A stretch of DNA of 64,000 bases from Ohtaekwangia sp. (lineage in GTDB: Bacteria; Bacteroidota; Bacteroidia; Cytophagales; Cyclobacteriaceae), in contig JAJNPV010000017.1 of NCBI GenBank assembly GCA_021155195.1, positions 310,001-374,000 on the forward strand, written 5' to 3'. The notes under the pieces were generated by a model. That model made no database searches, was not told where the DNA came from, and worked only from the letters and a program-made list of their open reading frames with translations. This document shows, in pieces, positions 18,069-26,325 of the stretch; the first letter of the stretch is position 1; each line of letters starts with the position of its first letter. The position numbers and the translations under genes are program-made.

Positions 18069-18395
18069 ATGAAATTTTTTATACAACTTTTAATTACCAG
18101 TATAATCTGCTTTATACTTCAATCATTTTTACCGTGGTGGACGATGGCCGTAGGTGCATTTATAGTTGCCTACTTAATGGGTAACAAAGGATTCCCTTCC
18201 TTCCTTGCAGGTTTTTTAGGTGTGGCTGTTCTCTGGATTGGTATGGCTTTCTACATTGATGCCCTCACCCATTCCATTCTCACCGAAAAAATAAATCGCT
18301 TACTACCCATCAATGCATTCTTAGCTACGCTGATTGTTGGTGGATTGGTTGGTGGGTTTGCATCCTTAACAGGATCCATGATGCGATCGAAATAA
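18069..18395 (+). CDS. Small integral membrane protein, function unknown
   Basis: The 108-residue product consists almost entirely of hydrophobic segments (about residues 3-22, 26-42, 45-65 and 82-104) and ends in a short basic tail, which predicts three to four membrane helices. Gly-rich turns occur in the last helix (VGGLVGGFASLTG). It starts with ATG 80 bases after the acylase gene and ends eight bases before the convergent regulator gene. No family is recognised with confidence; a similar architecture is common in Bacteroidota proteins of unknown role. Confidence 0.75.
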   Translation: MKFFIQLLITSIICFILQSFLPWWTMAVGAFIVAYLMGNKGFPSFLAGFLGVAVLWIGMAFYIDALTHSILTEKINRLLPINAFLATLIVGGLVGGFASLTGSMMRSK

Positions 18396-18402
18396 GAAGT
18401 TT

Positions 18403-19008
18403 CTAATCAGCGATTGCTTGGTTAATTCTTTTCAGCATGGCAAATCTGTCATTTAATGTGGTTATACTACCATCAAGTTCTACAGTTATTCTAACTTTTG
18501 CCTTTTCCATGTTTTGATCGGAAATTGGATCAATTATTAATGTTGGATTCGTGTGATATGTATATAAATCTGATAGTTTAACTCCTAGTGCTTTGGCAAT
18601 CTTTTCAAGCATAGAGGTCTTTATCTTTCCCACTCGCTCCCACCTTACTATGGTTGACTTATCAACTTTCAATTCTTCAGCCAAATTTTGTTGAGTTATC
18701 CCTTTCTGTTCTCTTACTCTTTTTATCAAATCACCCCAATTCATCGGAACTTCCGAATCAATTTCGTGTTTTAAGCTAGCAATCTTAAATAACTTATAAT
18801 TAGGATTTCCATAACGATAAAACTCATCTAAAGAGATTTGATAAAAATCGCAGATTTTGACAATTGTTTCAAACTTAGGTTCAGTTACGCCTCTTTCATA
18901 TCGACTGTATGAACTTAAAGTAATTTGTAAAGCATCTGAAATAATTTCTTGTGATAAATTTTTATTCACCCGAATCTTTCTCAAAACTTCACCTATTGTA
19001 TCTGCCAT
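18403..19008 (-). CDS. Regulator with two tandem HTH-XRE domains
   Basis: Two helix-turn-helix domains are visible: residues about 5-62 (IRVNKNLSQEIISDALQITLSSYSRYERG) and about 90-147 (VREQKGITQQNLAEELKVDKSTIVRWERV), joined by a short linker, with a C-terminal extension to residue 201. Each carries the XRE pattern of Q..A..L.....S...R.E. It should bind DNA, perhaps a composite or repeated operator. The tail (VRITVELDGSITTLNDRFAMLKRINQAI) is of unknown function. It is convergent to the small membrane protein and lies just beside a tRNA 3'-end fragment and the tRNA cluster, a typical location for integrated elements. Confidence 0.85.
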   Translation of the reverse strand: MADTIGEVLRKIRVNKNLSQEIISDALQITLSSYSRYERGVTEPKFETIVKICDFYQISLDEFYRYGNPNYKLFKIASLKHEIDSEVPMNWGDLIKRVREQKGITQQNLAEELKVDKSTIVRWERVGKIKTSMLEKIAKALGVKLSDLYTYHTNPTLIIDPISDQNMEKAKVRITVELDGSITTLNDRFAMLKRINQAIAD

Positions 19009-19080
19009 TTGAATGTTGAATCTTCTCCAAATTAAGAAAAGCCTTCTAACTTTTTATTTAGGAATGATTTTGAAAAATTT

Positions 19081-19109
19081 CAGGGTCGTCAGATTCGAAC
19101 TGACTAACC
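19081..19109 (-). other. Isolated tRNA 3'-end fragment (T arm plus acceptor half)
   Basis: On the minus strand the sequence has a perfect T arm (stem GTCAG, loop TTCGAAT, stem CTGAC) followed by seven bases GACCCTG that would be the 3' half of an acceptor stem. No D arm or anticodon arm precedes it; the upstream bases are AT-rich. It is therefore not a functional tRNA but a remnant, such as the att copy left by an element that integrates into a tRNA 3' end. The parent tRNA would carry CAGGGTC at its 5' end; none of the three tRNAs in the window does. Confidence 0.5.
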
Positions 19110-19157
19110 TTTCTCTTAAAAATTTAAAAAAATGGCGGTTATAGTGCAATTGAACAT

Positions 19158-19165
19158 TATATTTG
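19158..19165 (+). promoter_or_regulatory. Putative -7 box (TAnnTTTG) of the tRNA cluster
   Basis: TATATTTG matches the Bacteroidota -7 consensus exactly and lies about 50 bases before the first tRNA. No good TTG -33 element is found at the usual 19-21 base distance, so the assignment rests on one box and position alone. Confidence 0.45.
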
Positions 19166-19216
19166 CACTCCTTTTTGAGAAGTTAACCGCTCAAAAGGTC
19201 AGATTTAATTGCTCTT

Positions 19217-19305
19217 GGAGAGGTGGGTGAGAGGCTTAAACCAGCAGTTTGCTAAACTGTCGTGCGGGTTAAACCGTACCGGGGGTTCGAATCCCCCCCC
19301 CTCCG
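19217..19305 (+). tRNA. tRNA-Ser (GCT)
   Basis: The long variable arm, the anticodon loop TTGCTAA with anticodon GCT, the T arm GGGGG-TTCGAAT-CCCCC and the G discriminator identify a class II serine tRNA reading AGC/AGU. The CCA end is not encoded. The acceptor stem GGAGAGG/CCCCTCC has one A-C mismatch at pair 5:68, inside a run of nine C; the expected partner would be T. It is the first of three tRNAs on the plus strand. Confidence 0.93.
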
Positions 19306-19309
19306 CTCA

Positions 19310-19383
19310 GGTCTCATAGCTCAACTGGATAGAGCAGCTGCCTTCTAAGCAGCAGGTTGCTGGTTCGACTCCAGCTGGGATCA
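19310..19383 (+). tRNA. tRNA-Arg (TCT)
   Basis: The acceptor stem GGTCTCA/TGGGATC (two G-T pairs), the anticodon stem-loop with TTCTAA carrying TCT, and the T arm GCTGG-TTCGACT-CCAGC fold into a normal 74-base tRNA. It reads AGA/AGG. It begins four bases after the serine tRNA, so the two are surely cotranscribed and processed. Confidence 0.95.
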
Positions 19384-19430
19384 CTTGGTAGTTGAAGATG
19401 TTTTTATATCTTCGCGCCTCATTTAATGTT

Positions 19431-19504
19431 CGGGGCGTAGCGTAGCCCGGTATCGCGCCTGGTTTGGGACCAGGAGGTCGTCAGTTCGAATCTGGCCGCC
19501 CCGA
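19431..19504 (+). tRNA. tRNA-Pro (TGG)
   Basis: The stem CGGGGCG/CGCCCCG is perfect, the anticodon stem CCTGG/CCAGG carries the loop TTTGGGA with anticodon TGG, and the T arm closes correctly. It reads CCN proline codons. It lies 47 bases after tRNA-Arg and is followed at once by a terminator hairpin. Confidence 0.95.
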
Positions 19505-19506
19505 CT

Positions 19507-19537
19507 AAAACCCCTCACATAAATGTGAGGGGTTTTT
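19507..19537 (+). terminator. Rho-independent terminator of the tRNA cluster
   Basis: A stem of CCCCTCACA with TGTGAGGGG around a four-base loop is flanked by AAAA and followed by five T. It begins three bases after tRNA-Pro and ends six bases before the next start codon, so the next gene would need read-through or a promoter inside this region. Confidence 0.9.
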
Positions 19538-19543
19538 AATTTT

Positions 19544-20272
19544 ATGATTATACAAATTCATCCCGATTATTCTACACTGAGTAAAGCGACTGCAAATTTA
19601 ATTATCGATTACATCCGCAAAAAGCCAAACTCACTGGTTTGTCTCGCTTCTGGCCACACTCCCATTGGAGTATTTGAGGAACTTAAAAATGCCGTACACG
19701 CAAAAGAAGTTGATTTAAGTAAATGTAGGTTTCTTAGTCTTGATGAATGGATTGGAATCGATCCCCAAGATTCCGGCTCATGTTTATCCATGCTTCAAAA
19801 AGATTGTTTCATTCCGCTCTCCATAGAAGCGAATCAAATAGAATTCTTCAATGTAGAGACAAACGAATTGCAAAAAGAATGCAATCGTATCAACTTGATG
19901 ATTGAGCAAAATGGAGGATTGGATATTATGCTTGTAGGCGTTGGCACGAATGGTCACATTGGTATGAACGAGCCGGGCACTTCCTTCGATAGTTACGCGC
20001 ACATCAGCGAGCTTGCCGAAGAAACGAAACAGGTAGGACAAAAATATTTTGAAAAGGAGACCTCCCTCTCAACAGGAATTACCTTGGGATTAAAGCATCT
20101 ACGCGAAACAAAATTACCGATTGTGATGGCCAGCGGTAAAAAGAAAGCGGCTATAATGGCCAAAGGGTTAAAGAAAATCGCTAATGAAGAAATTCCATTG
20201 AGTGTTGTAAATCTGATTTCGGAAGGTTACGTAATGCTGGATCAGGATGCAGCGAGTCTGCTTGAGGCATGA
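19544..20272 (+). CDS. NagB/6-phosphogluconolactonase family sugar-phosphate isomerase or deaminase
   Basis: The 242-residue protein matches the glucosamine-6-phosphate deaminase branch: CLASGHTPIGVFEEL (phosphate loop), FLSLDEWIG with the catalytic Asp, and VGVGTNGHIGMNEPG with the active-site His. The length equals that of bacterial NagB. It would convert an amino-sugar phosphate to a ketose phosphate plus ammonia, feeding cell-wall or chitin sugars into glycolysis. Substitutions around the substrate pocket leave galactosamine-6-phosphate isomerase (AgaI) as an alternative. It follows the tRNA terminator and precedes batB by 50 bases. Confidence 0.85.
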   Translation: MIIQIHPDYSTLSKATANLIIDYIRKKPNSLVCLASGHTPIGVFEELKNAVHAKEVDLSKCRFLSLDEWIGIDPQDSGSCLSMLQKDCFIPLSIEANQIEFFNVETNELQKECNRINLMIEQNGGLDIMLVGVGTNGHIGMNEPGTSFDSYAHISELAEETKQVGQKYFEKETSLSTGITLGLKHLRETKLPIVMASGKKKAAIMAKGLKKIANEEIPLSVVNLISEGYVMLDQDAASLLEA

Positions 20273-20322
20273 AAACCAAATCAATATGAATTCGTTTCTT
20301 AAATTTGCAAGAGATTTTTATT

Positions 20323-21291
20323 ATGACATTGTTTAGAGAATTCGGGTGGGTTGAAGGAATTTTTATTGGAGTGTTCTTACTTGGGTACGGATTATACCTG
20401 GCACGCATAATAAAGATTAGCCGATTGCTCAACACGCCCTACTCAACCGTCTTTATCAAACTGTTTTTACGGAGCGCAGTTCTAATACTTCTTATTGTTT
20501 CTATTCTGGGGCCAACATTTGGAGATTCAAAGCGTGAAATCAAATCTGTTGGCAAGGACATTATGTTTTGTGTAGATCTTTCAAAATCGATGGATGCCTT
20601 TGATGTGCAACCTACCCGGCTTGAAAAGATTAAATTCGAAATGAAAAAAATCGTCTCAGCCTTCAGTTCTGATCGTGTGGGAGTGATTATTTTTTCATCG
20701 GAAGCATTTATGCAATGTCCATTAACGTATGACCAAAATGCGTTAAATCTATTTATCGAAACCATGAACACAAACTTGGTTCCCGCCAGCGGAACTGATT
20801 TTAGCCCGCCTTTAAAAATGGCGCTTTCAAAATTAGATGATCAGGAAGGGCCGAGCGATCAGCAGAAATCGAAAGTAATTATTTTGATCAGTGATGGCGA
20901 GGACTTTGGTGAAGAAACTGAAAGCATCATTAAAGAAGTAGATGATCGCGATATTAAATTATTCACGCTAGGTGTGGGTACCGAAGAAGGTAGCCAAATA
21001 GGTACAGCTAAAGGATACAAGACAGACAGACAAGGAAATACTGTTGTTTCAAAACTCAATCCTGCATCCTTAAAGAATTTGGCCAGCAAAACCGATGGTC
21101 AATATTTCGAAATCAATGAGTCGCGAAATGATGTGAATAAATTAATTAACTCAATCAATAAAATTGAAGGTCAGGTACGCGATGCCCGTCTGGTGGATGT
21201 CTCAGCAAATCGCTATTTTTACTTTTTGTTAGCAGCCTTGATTCTGCTTGCGCTGGATGTGTTGGTGAGTGTGAAGACCGTAAGCATCTAG
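20323..21291 (+). CDS. batB: BatB-like von Willebrand factor A domain membrane protein
   Basis: Two N-terminal membrane helices (about residues 11-26 and 46-64) are followed by a VWA domain with the MIDAS motif DLSKSMD and the second metal-site block GTDFSPPL, and a C-terminal helix near residues 300-318. This is the BatA/BatB arrangement of Bacteroidota aerotolerance operons. The ATG at 20323 is preferred to an in-frame TTG at 20305. Bat proteins are thought to act in the periplasm in stress tolerance. A batC-like gene follows, but batA, batD and batE are not in the window. Confidence 0.87.
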   Translation: MTLFREFGWVEGIFIGVFLLGYGLYLARIIKISRLLNTPYSTVFIKLFLRSAVLILLIVSILGPTFGDSKREIKSVGKDIMFCVDLSKSMDAFDVQPTRLEKIKFEMKKIVSAFSSDRVGVIIFSSEAFMQCPLTYDQNALNLFIETMNTNLVPASGTDFSPPLKMALSKLDDQEGPSDQQKSKVIILISDGEDFGEETESIIKEVDDRDIKLFTLGVGTEEGSQIGTAKGYKTDRQGNTVVSKLNPASLKNLASKTDGQYFEINESRNDVNKLINSINKIEGQVRDARLVDVSANRYFYFLLAALILLALDVLVSVKTVSI

Positions 21292-21374
21292 GAATAGGTA
21301 GTAGTAAGGTAGTCGGCAGTTTAATTGCCAACTGCATACCGTAGACTGCCAACTTTAACATAAATGAATTGGTG

Positions 21375-22220
21375 ATGAAGGTTCTAATTTTGATTCTATT
21401 AGCACTAACTATCGATCCGGGAAAGATCGGTAAAATCAATACGCTTAAATCGGAAGCCAAAGCAGCCTACAAGAAAGGAGATTTTGAAACTGCCATTTCC
21501 AAATACAGAAGTTTGGTAGATTCACTTGGCGTTGATGAAGATGAAGTTCGCCTGAATCTTGCCAATGCCTACTTTCAATCGAACGATACAGTTAATACCG
21601 CAATCAGTTACCAGCCACTTACTCAAAGTAAAGACGCATCGATCCGATCTGTTGCCCATCAACAATTAGGAGTACTATCAAATCGACAAAACAAGTACGA
21701 AGAGGCACTAGCGAGTTTTAAGCAAGCGTTGAAAGCGGACCCTACTAATGAAGATGCCCGCTATAATTATGAGATGGTAAAGAAGAAATTGGACGAGCAG
21801 AAAAAGAAAGAAGAAGAGCAAAAGAAAAACGATCCTAACAAAGACGAGAAAAATAAAGATCAGAAAGACCAAAACAAGGATCAGAAGCAAGATCAAAAAG
21901 ACAAGCAGGAGAAACAAGACAAAGAAAAGCAAGATCAGGAAAGTAAAGATCAGAAAGACCAAAAAGATCAACAGGAGAAGAACGAAAAAGAAAAACAGGA
22001 GAAAGAAAGCAAAGAGAAAAAAGAAAAAGAAGATCAGCAGGAGAATAAGGATAAGAAAGAAATTCCTCCTTCTGTTTCTGATAAACTAAAGCAAATGGAA
22101 ATGAGTGAAGAAAAAGCTCAGATGATTTTGGAGGCGATGAAGAATCAGGAAATTCAATACCTGCAACAGAATAAACGAAAGGCAACAAAGCCTAAAGATA
22201 AAGGCAAACCAGATTGGTAA
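21375..22220 (+). CDS. batC: BatC-like TPR protein with a highly charged C-terminal region
   Basis: After a short hydrophobic N-terminus (MKVLILILLALT), residues about 20-135 hold three to four TPR motifs (AAYKKGDFETAISKYRSLV, QNKYEEALASFKQALKADP). Residues about 137-240 are low-complexity, made almost only of Lys, Glu, Asp and Gln, and a folded-looking segment with KLKQMEMSEEKAQMILEAM closes the protein. BatC proteins have this organisation and probably interact with BatB in the periplasm. An in-frame TTG and GTG just upstream were rejected in favour of the ATG. The gene is 83 bases after batB. Confidence 0.85.
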   Translation: MKVLILILLALTIDPGKIGKINTLKSEAKAAYKKGDFETAISKYRSLVDSLGVDEDEVRLNLANAYFQSNDTVNTAISYQPLTQSKDASIRSVAHQQLGVLSNRQNKYEEALASFKQALKADPTNEDARYNYEMVKKKLDEQKKKEEEQKKNDPNKDEKNKDQKDQNKDQKQDQKDKQEKQDKEKQDQESKDQKDQKDQQEKNEKEKQEKESKEKKEKEDQQENKDKKEIPPSVSDKLKQMEMSEEKAQMILEAMKNQEIQYLQQNKRKATKPKDKGKPDW

Positions 22221-22237
22221 GTTAGTCCACAACCAAC

Positions 22238-22259
22238 GGTCGACAGTGGACAGTCGACC
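22238..22259. repeat. Short inverted repeat between batC and the thiolase gene
   Basis: GGTCGAC and GTCGACC form a perfect 7-base stem around an eight-base loop. There is no T run on either side, so it is not a typical terminator. It resembles degenerate GTCGAC-type intergenic patches found in related genomes. Confidence 0.5.
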
Positions 22260-22273
22260 TTAAACCAGAGAAC

Positions 22274-23452
22274 ATGAAAGAAGTATATATTGTATCAGCC
22301 GCCCGCACTCCGATTGGAAGTTTTGGAGGAAGCCTTGCAAGTTTATCAGCAACACAGCTTGGATCAATAGCCATTAAAGGTGTAATCAGCAAGGCCAGTA
22401 TTGATCCTAAATTGATTCAAGAAGTTTTTTTTGGTAATGTAATCTCTTCTGGACTTGGTCAAGCACCTGCTACACAAGTAGCTGTGGGCGCAGGGTTGGG
22501 TTATGAAATTCCATGTACACTTGTTAACAAAGTATGCGCGTCTGGCATGAAGGCAATTATGTTTGGAGCACAGTCAATCATGCTTGGCCACAATGATGTG
22601 GTAGTGGCCGCTGGTGCAGAGAGCATGTCAAACATTCCTTACTATTTAATGAAGGCTCGGTATGGCTACAAATATGGAAATGGCGAACTATTGGATGGGT
22701 TAACCTATGATGGTTTAACGGATGTTTATAATCGTTGCGCCATGGGTGTATGTGCTGACAATACCGCAAAAGAAATGAGCATCAGTCGGCAAGATCAAGA
22801 TACCTACGCGATCAATTCATACAAACGTGCTGCAGCTGCCTGGGCTGCTGGAAAATTTAAAGATGAAGTAGTTCCTGTTGAAATTACAGGTCGCAAGGGT
22901 GATGTTACAATCTTTGCTGAGGATGAAGAGTACAAAAATGTAAACTTTGATAAAATTCCGGGACTAAAACCGGTCTTTACAAAAGAAGGAACCGTTACAG
23001 CTGCCAATGCTTCAACGATTAATGATGGAGCTGCTGCAGTAATTTTAATGAGTAAGGAGAAGGCTAAAGAATTGGGCCTCACTCCGATTGCAAAAATCAG
23101 AGGCTTTGCTGATGCCGCACAAGACCCGATGTGGTTCACCACTACCCCATCGTTGGCAATTCCTAAAGCCATGAAACTTGCCGGAGTTGATAAGAAGGAT
23201 GTTGACTATTATGAAATTAACGAAGCCTTTTCTGCAGTAGCACTGGCTAACAATAAACTCTTAGAGATTAATCCTGATAACGTAAATGTAAACGGTGGTG
23301 CTGTTGCACTTGGTCATCCCTTGGGCGCATCGGGGGCTCGAATTACCATTACCCTTGCCAATATCTTAAGACAGAATAATGCTACTATTGGGGTAGCCGG
23401 AATTTGCAACGGTGGTGGTGGCGCATCGGCCATCGTTATTGAGAAGTTATAA
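22274..23452 (+). CDS. Acetyl-CoA C-acyltransferase (thiolase)
   Basis: The 392-residue enzyme shows the three thiolase sites: nucleophile Cys88 in VNKVCASGMKAI, the His in GHPLGASGARI and the second catalytic Cys in GICNGGGGASAIV. The N-terminal VYIVSAARTPIGSFGGSL is equally typical. It could work biosynthetically (acetoacetyl-CoA formation) or in fatty-acid breakdown; the neighbours give no hint. No hydroxyacyl-CoA dehydrogenase partner is adjacent. Start: ATG at 22274. Confidence 0.94.
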   Translation: MKEVYIVSAARTPIGSFGGSLASLSATQLGSIAIKGVISKASIDPKLIQEVFFGNVISSGLGQAPATQVAVGAGLGYEIPCTLVNKVCASGMKAIMFGAQSIMLGHNDVVVAAGAESMSNIPYYLMKARYGYKYGNGELLDGLTYDGLTDVYNRCAMGVCADNTAKEMSISRQDQDTYAINSYKRAAAAWAAGKFKDEVVPVEITGRKGDVTIFAEDEEYKNVNFDKIPGLKPVFTKEGTVTAANASTINDGAAAVILMSKEKAKELGLTPIAKIRGFADAAQDPMWFTTTPSLAIPKAMKLAGVDKKDVDYYEINEAFSAVALANNKLLEINPDNVNVNGGAVALGHPLGASGARITITLANILRQNNATIGVAGICNGGGGASAIVIEKL

Positions 23453-23512
23453 TCAAACAACATTCGTTTCAAATGATCGTTTTAGTTTAACTCTAACCGA
23501 ATTTAGCTAAGT

Positions 23513-24823
23513 ATGCATCGTTTTGTCTTTTTACTTTTCATTCTCGCAACACTTAGCGCCAATGCACAGAAAATAGTTAAAACATACTACGATCCCATGC
23601 ACTTACAACTTCACGAGGAATATGCCGTGCTTGCAAGCGATGGCGAGACCCTTGAAGGGAAATACCGTAGTTTCTTTCAAAATGGTAAACTTCAATTAGA
23701 GGGTACTTTCAAAAATGGAGTTCGGTGGGGAACATTTTATGAGTATCATGGAAACGGAACGCTAATCCGAAAAATAAGTTATGAGGATGGTATGCGCCAT
23801 GGCGATGTGGAGGTGTATGATGAACAAGGCCGATCTATACAGCGTGGGTTCTATGAGAATAATAAACTCGTTGATAGCATAAAATCTTATTTTCCAACAG
23901 GTATTATTAAGCAAGAAAGTTTGTTTGTAAAAGGAAAACCTGATGGCTTTATAAAAGAATATTATCCATCCGGCAAACTGCAAAAAGAGATAGCCTACAA
24001 AAATCAAAAACCGAATGGAATAACCAAGACTTATTATGAAAGTGGAGTACTGGAAAGTGAAACGAATTACAAAGATGGATTTATAAGTGGATTCTACAGA
24101 ATGTATTACCCCAATTCGCAGCTAGAATTGACTTATTCTATAAAAGATGGTGAAAAAGTTGGGGACTTTACCCATTATGATTCGGAAGGACATAAACTTT
24201 TAGAAGGGCATTTCATGAACGCTCGCCTGCATGGCGACAACATAGGTTACTATTCAAATGGATCGCTGCGCCATAAATATCAATTCAAATCGGGTGCTAA
24301 AGTGGGAACCAACATTGATTATTACGCCAATGGAAAAATTCATGCAAAACAGCAGTTTGCACTCAATGGCAAGGACAGCAAACTCACAGAATATTCGCCT
24401 GAGGAAAAATTACAATTTGAAAAATCCTACCGCGATGGCAAGCCCCATGGCACCTGGTTGTTCTATGCCGAAGATGGAAAAACACTTAGCCTTAAGGAAA
24501 CCTATGAAGCAGGAGGTTTACATGGCATGCGAACCATGTATCATAGCAATGGAGAAAAGATGGTTGAAGAAACCTGGAAGTTCAACCTGATAACCGGATC
24601 TGTTAAAAATTATTATGAGGATGGCAAGCTGCTTTCTGAATGTGAATATCGCGCCAGTCGTCAGCATGGTGCTTATAAAAAGTACTACCCAAATGGCAAA
24701 ATTCAAGAGCAGGGTGAATACGTGGCCAACAAGAAGCACAAAGAGTGGCAGGAATTCGATGAGCAGGGGAATCTGATCAAGACTCAAATCTTCCGGGCAG
24801 GCATTTTAATAGAGGAGAAATAA
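23513..24823 (+). CDS. Secreted MORN-repeat (YwqK-like) protein
   Basis: A signal peptide (MHRFVFLLFILATLSANAQ) precedes about 15 repeats of MORN_2 type, each with a pattern such as YYPNGKLQKEIAYKNGKPNG, spread from residue 45 to the end. The repeats form a long beta-ribbon. Proteins of this type are annotated as YwqK-family but most likely act as secreted or periplasmic scaffolds; no catalytic residues are visible. The gene stands alone between the thiolase and purC genes. A second, smaller MORN protein lies at 59488-60222. Confidence 0.88.
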   Translation: MHRFVFLLFILATLSANAQKIVKTYYDPMHLQLHEEYAVLASDGETLEGKYRSFFQNGKLQLEGTFKNGVRWGTFYEYHGNGTLIRKISYEDGMRHGDVEVYDEQGRSIQRGFYENNKLVDSIKSYFPTGIIKQESLFVKGKPDGFIKEYYPSGKLQKEIAYKNQKPNGITKTYYESGVLESETNYKDGFISGFYRMYYPNSQLELTYSIKDGEKVGDFTHYDSEGHKLLEGHFMNARLHGDNIGYYSNGSLRHKYQFKSGAKVGTNIDYYANGKIHAKQQFALNGKDSKLTEYSPEEKLQFEKSYRDGKPHGTWLFYAEDGKTLSLKETYEAGGLHGMRTMYHSNGEKMVEETWKFNLITGSVKNYYEDGKLLSECEYRASRQHGAYKKYYPNGKIQEQGEYVANKKHKEWQEFDEQGNLIKTQIFRAGILIEEK

Positions 24824-24883
24824 GGTGTATTAGTTGCGAGGTACTGACTTCGTTACCTATTTTGCAGCCTCCATTCTTATGCT

Positions 24884-25819
24884 ATGAACGCCATTAAAGA
24901 AACAAATTTTAAGTTTAAAAATCAGACTGGATTTTATCGGGGCAAGGTTCGGGATGTGTATTATTTTGGAGATACCATGGCTATGGTTGCCACTGATAGA
25001 ATTTCAGCCTTCGATGTGGTGTTGCCACGAGCTATTCCTGATAAGGGTCGTGTGCTAAATCAAATTGCTGCGTACAATTTAGCTGCTACCAAACAGGTTG
25101 TTCCTAATTGGGTCATTCAAACACCAGACCCCAATGTGACCATCGGATTTAAGTGCGAACCATTCGCTGTTGAAATGGTGGTGCGCGGATATTTAGCAGG
25201 GCATGCTGCGCGCGAATACAAAGCCGGCAAAAGAACCGTATGTGGAGTATCCTTGCCTGATGGATTGAAAGAAAATGATAAGCTTCCAACCCCAATCATT
25301 ACTCCTACAACTAAAGCTCATATAGGACATGATGAAGATATTTCGCGAGAAGCAATTTTGGAGCGTGGTATCGTTAGCGAAGTTGACTACAAACAATTAG
25401 AAGACTATACACTAAAACTATTTGCATTAGGCACCGAGATGGCCGCTAAGCGTGGTTTGATTCTGGTGGATACCAAATATGAATTTGGGAAACACAACGG
25501 CACCATTTACCTGATAGACGAAGTACATACCCCTGATTCCTCTCGCTACTTTTATCAGGAGGGTTATGCCGAACGGCAACAAAAAGGAGAAGCTCAAAAA
25601 CAACTCTCGAAAGAATTTGTAAGGCAATGGCTGATTGAAAATGGATTTCAGGGGAAAGAAGGACAGCGCGTGCCTGAAATGACCGACAAAATTGTTCAGT
25701 CGATCTCTGAAAGGTATCAGGAATTATATCTGCAAATGACCGGTGAAACACTGGCTCCGGTTGATTACGAAACTCTTAATCAACGAATTGAGCAAAGTAT
25801 CGTTAATTACATAAATTAA
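24884..25819 (+). CDS. purC: Phosphoribosylaminoimidazole-succinocarboxamide synthase (SAICAR synthase)
   Basis: The enzyme joins CAIR with aspartate using ATP in purine synthesis. Diagnostic blocks are YRGKVRDVY near the N-terminus (ATP grasp), TDRISAFDVVLPRAIPDKG, VVRGYLAGHAAREY, GLILVDTKYEFG and LIDEVHTPDSSRYF. The length of 311 residues matches the longer PurC form found in Bacteroidota and yeast rather than the short enterobacterial one. It is not beside other pur genes. Start: ATG at 24884. Confidence 0.96.
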   Translation: MNAIKETNFKFKNQTGFYRGKVRDVYYFGDTMAMVATDRISAFDVVLPRAIPDKGRVLNQIAAYNLAATKQVVPNWVIQTPDPNVTIGFKCEPFAVEMVVRGYLAGHAAREYKAGKRTVCGVSLPDGLKENDKLPTPIITPTTKAHIGHDEDISREAILERGIVSEVDYKQLEDYTLKLFALGTEMAAKRGLILVDTKYEFGKHNGTIYLIDEVHTPDSSRYFYQEGYAERQQKGEAQKQLSKEFVRQWLIENGFQGKEGQRVPEMTDKIVQSISERYQELYLQMTGETLAPVDYETLNQRIEQSIVNYIN

Positions 25820-25847
25820 CTTAATTTTAGGCGGTTAAAGCATTTTT

Positions 25848-26222
25848 ATGAAGTACTCGATAGACAAACAAGAAAAATACACCATGCTGCGGCTTAACGA
25901 AGAGAAGCTGGATTCAAACATTGCTCCTCAACTAAAATCGCAAATGGTTACGTTGCACGCTGAGGGTGTAAGAAACATTATCCTGGATCTTTCAGAAGTA
26001 AAATATACAGATTCTTCTGGTTTAAGTGCGCTGTTGGTAGGCAACAGAATTTTGCAGGAGGATGATGGTATCTTTGTCCTTACCGGCTTGTCCGATCATA
26101 CCATGAAACTTATTAAGATTTCACAATTAGATAGCGTATTACACATACTACCAACAGTTCAGGAGGGAGTTGATGCTGTTTTTATGCATGAGATTGAAAA
26201 AGATATGAAGGACGGAGATTAA
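25848..26222 (+). CDS. STAS-domain anti-sigma factor antagonist
   Basis: The 124-residue single-domain protein has the STAS fold signature LDLSEVKYTDSSGLSALL; Ser56 or Ser57 in DSSG is at the phosphorylation site of SpoIIAA-like proteins. It would be controlled by phosphorylation from a partner kinase and bind an anti-sigma factor or other partner. The purC gene ends 28 bases before it and a terminator follows, so it may be cotranscribed with purC. No partner kinase of the SpoIIAB type is in the window. Confidence 0.88.
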   Translation: MKYSIDKQEKYTMLRLNEEKLDSNIAPQLKSQMVTLHAEGVRNIILDLSEVKYTDSSGLSALLVGNRILQEDDGIFVLTGLSDHTMKLIKISQLDSVLHILPTVQEGVDAVFMHEIEKDMKDGD

Positions 26223-26246
26223 ATCTACTCACTCATTCAAATATTC

Positions 26247-26274
26247 AAACAGCCTGAAACACAGGCTGTTTTTG
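26247..26274 (+). terminator. Rho-independent terminator after the STAS gene
   Basis: The arms AACAGCCTG and CAGGCTGTT form a perfect 9-base stem with a five-base loop followed by TTTG. It lies 25 bases after the stop of the STAS gene and before the RNase Z gene. Confidence 0.85.
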
Positions 26275-26325
26275 TTTGTAGCTTTTGATGAATTATTTGT
26301 TACTTGAAGTTTAAGTTTTATTTCG

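Noticed and set aside
21708..22188. Antisense frames rich in Leu/Phe opposite the batC low-complexity region
   Set aside because: They follow from the Lys/Glu/Gln codon composition of the sense strand and only look like membrane proteins.
22238..22259. GTCGAC inverted repeat as terminator
   Set aside because: There is no T run on either side and the thiolase gene begins 15 bases later, so termination is unlikely.
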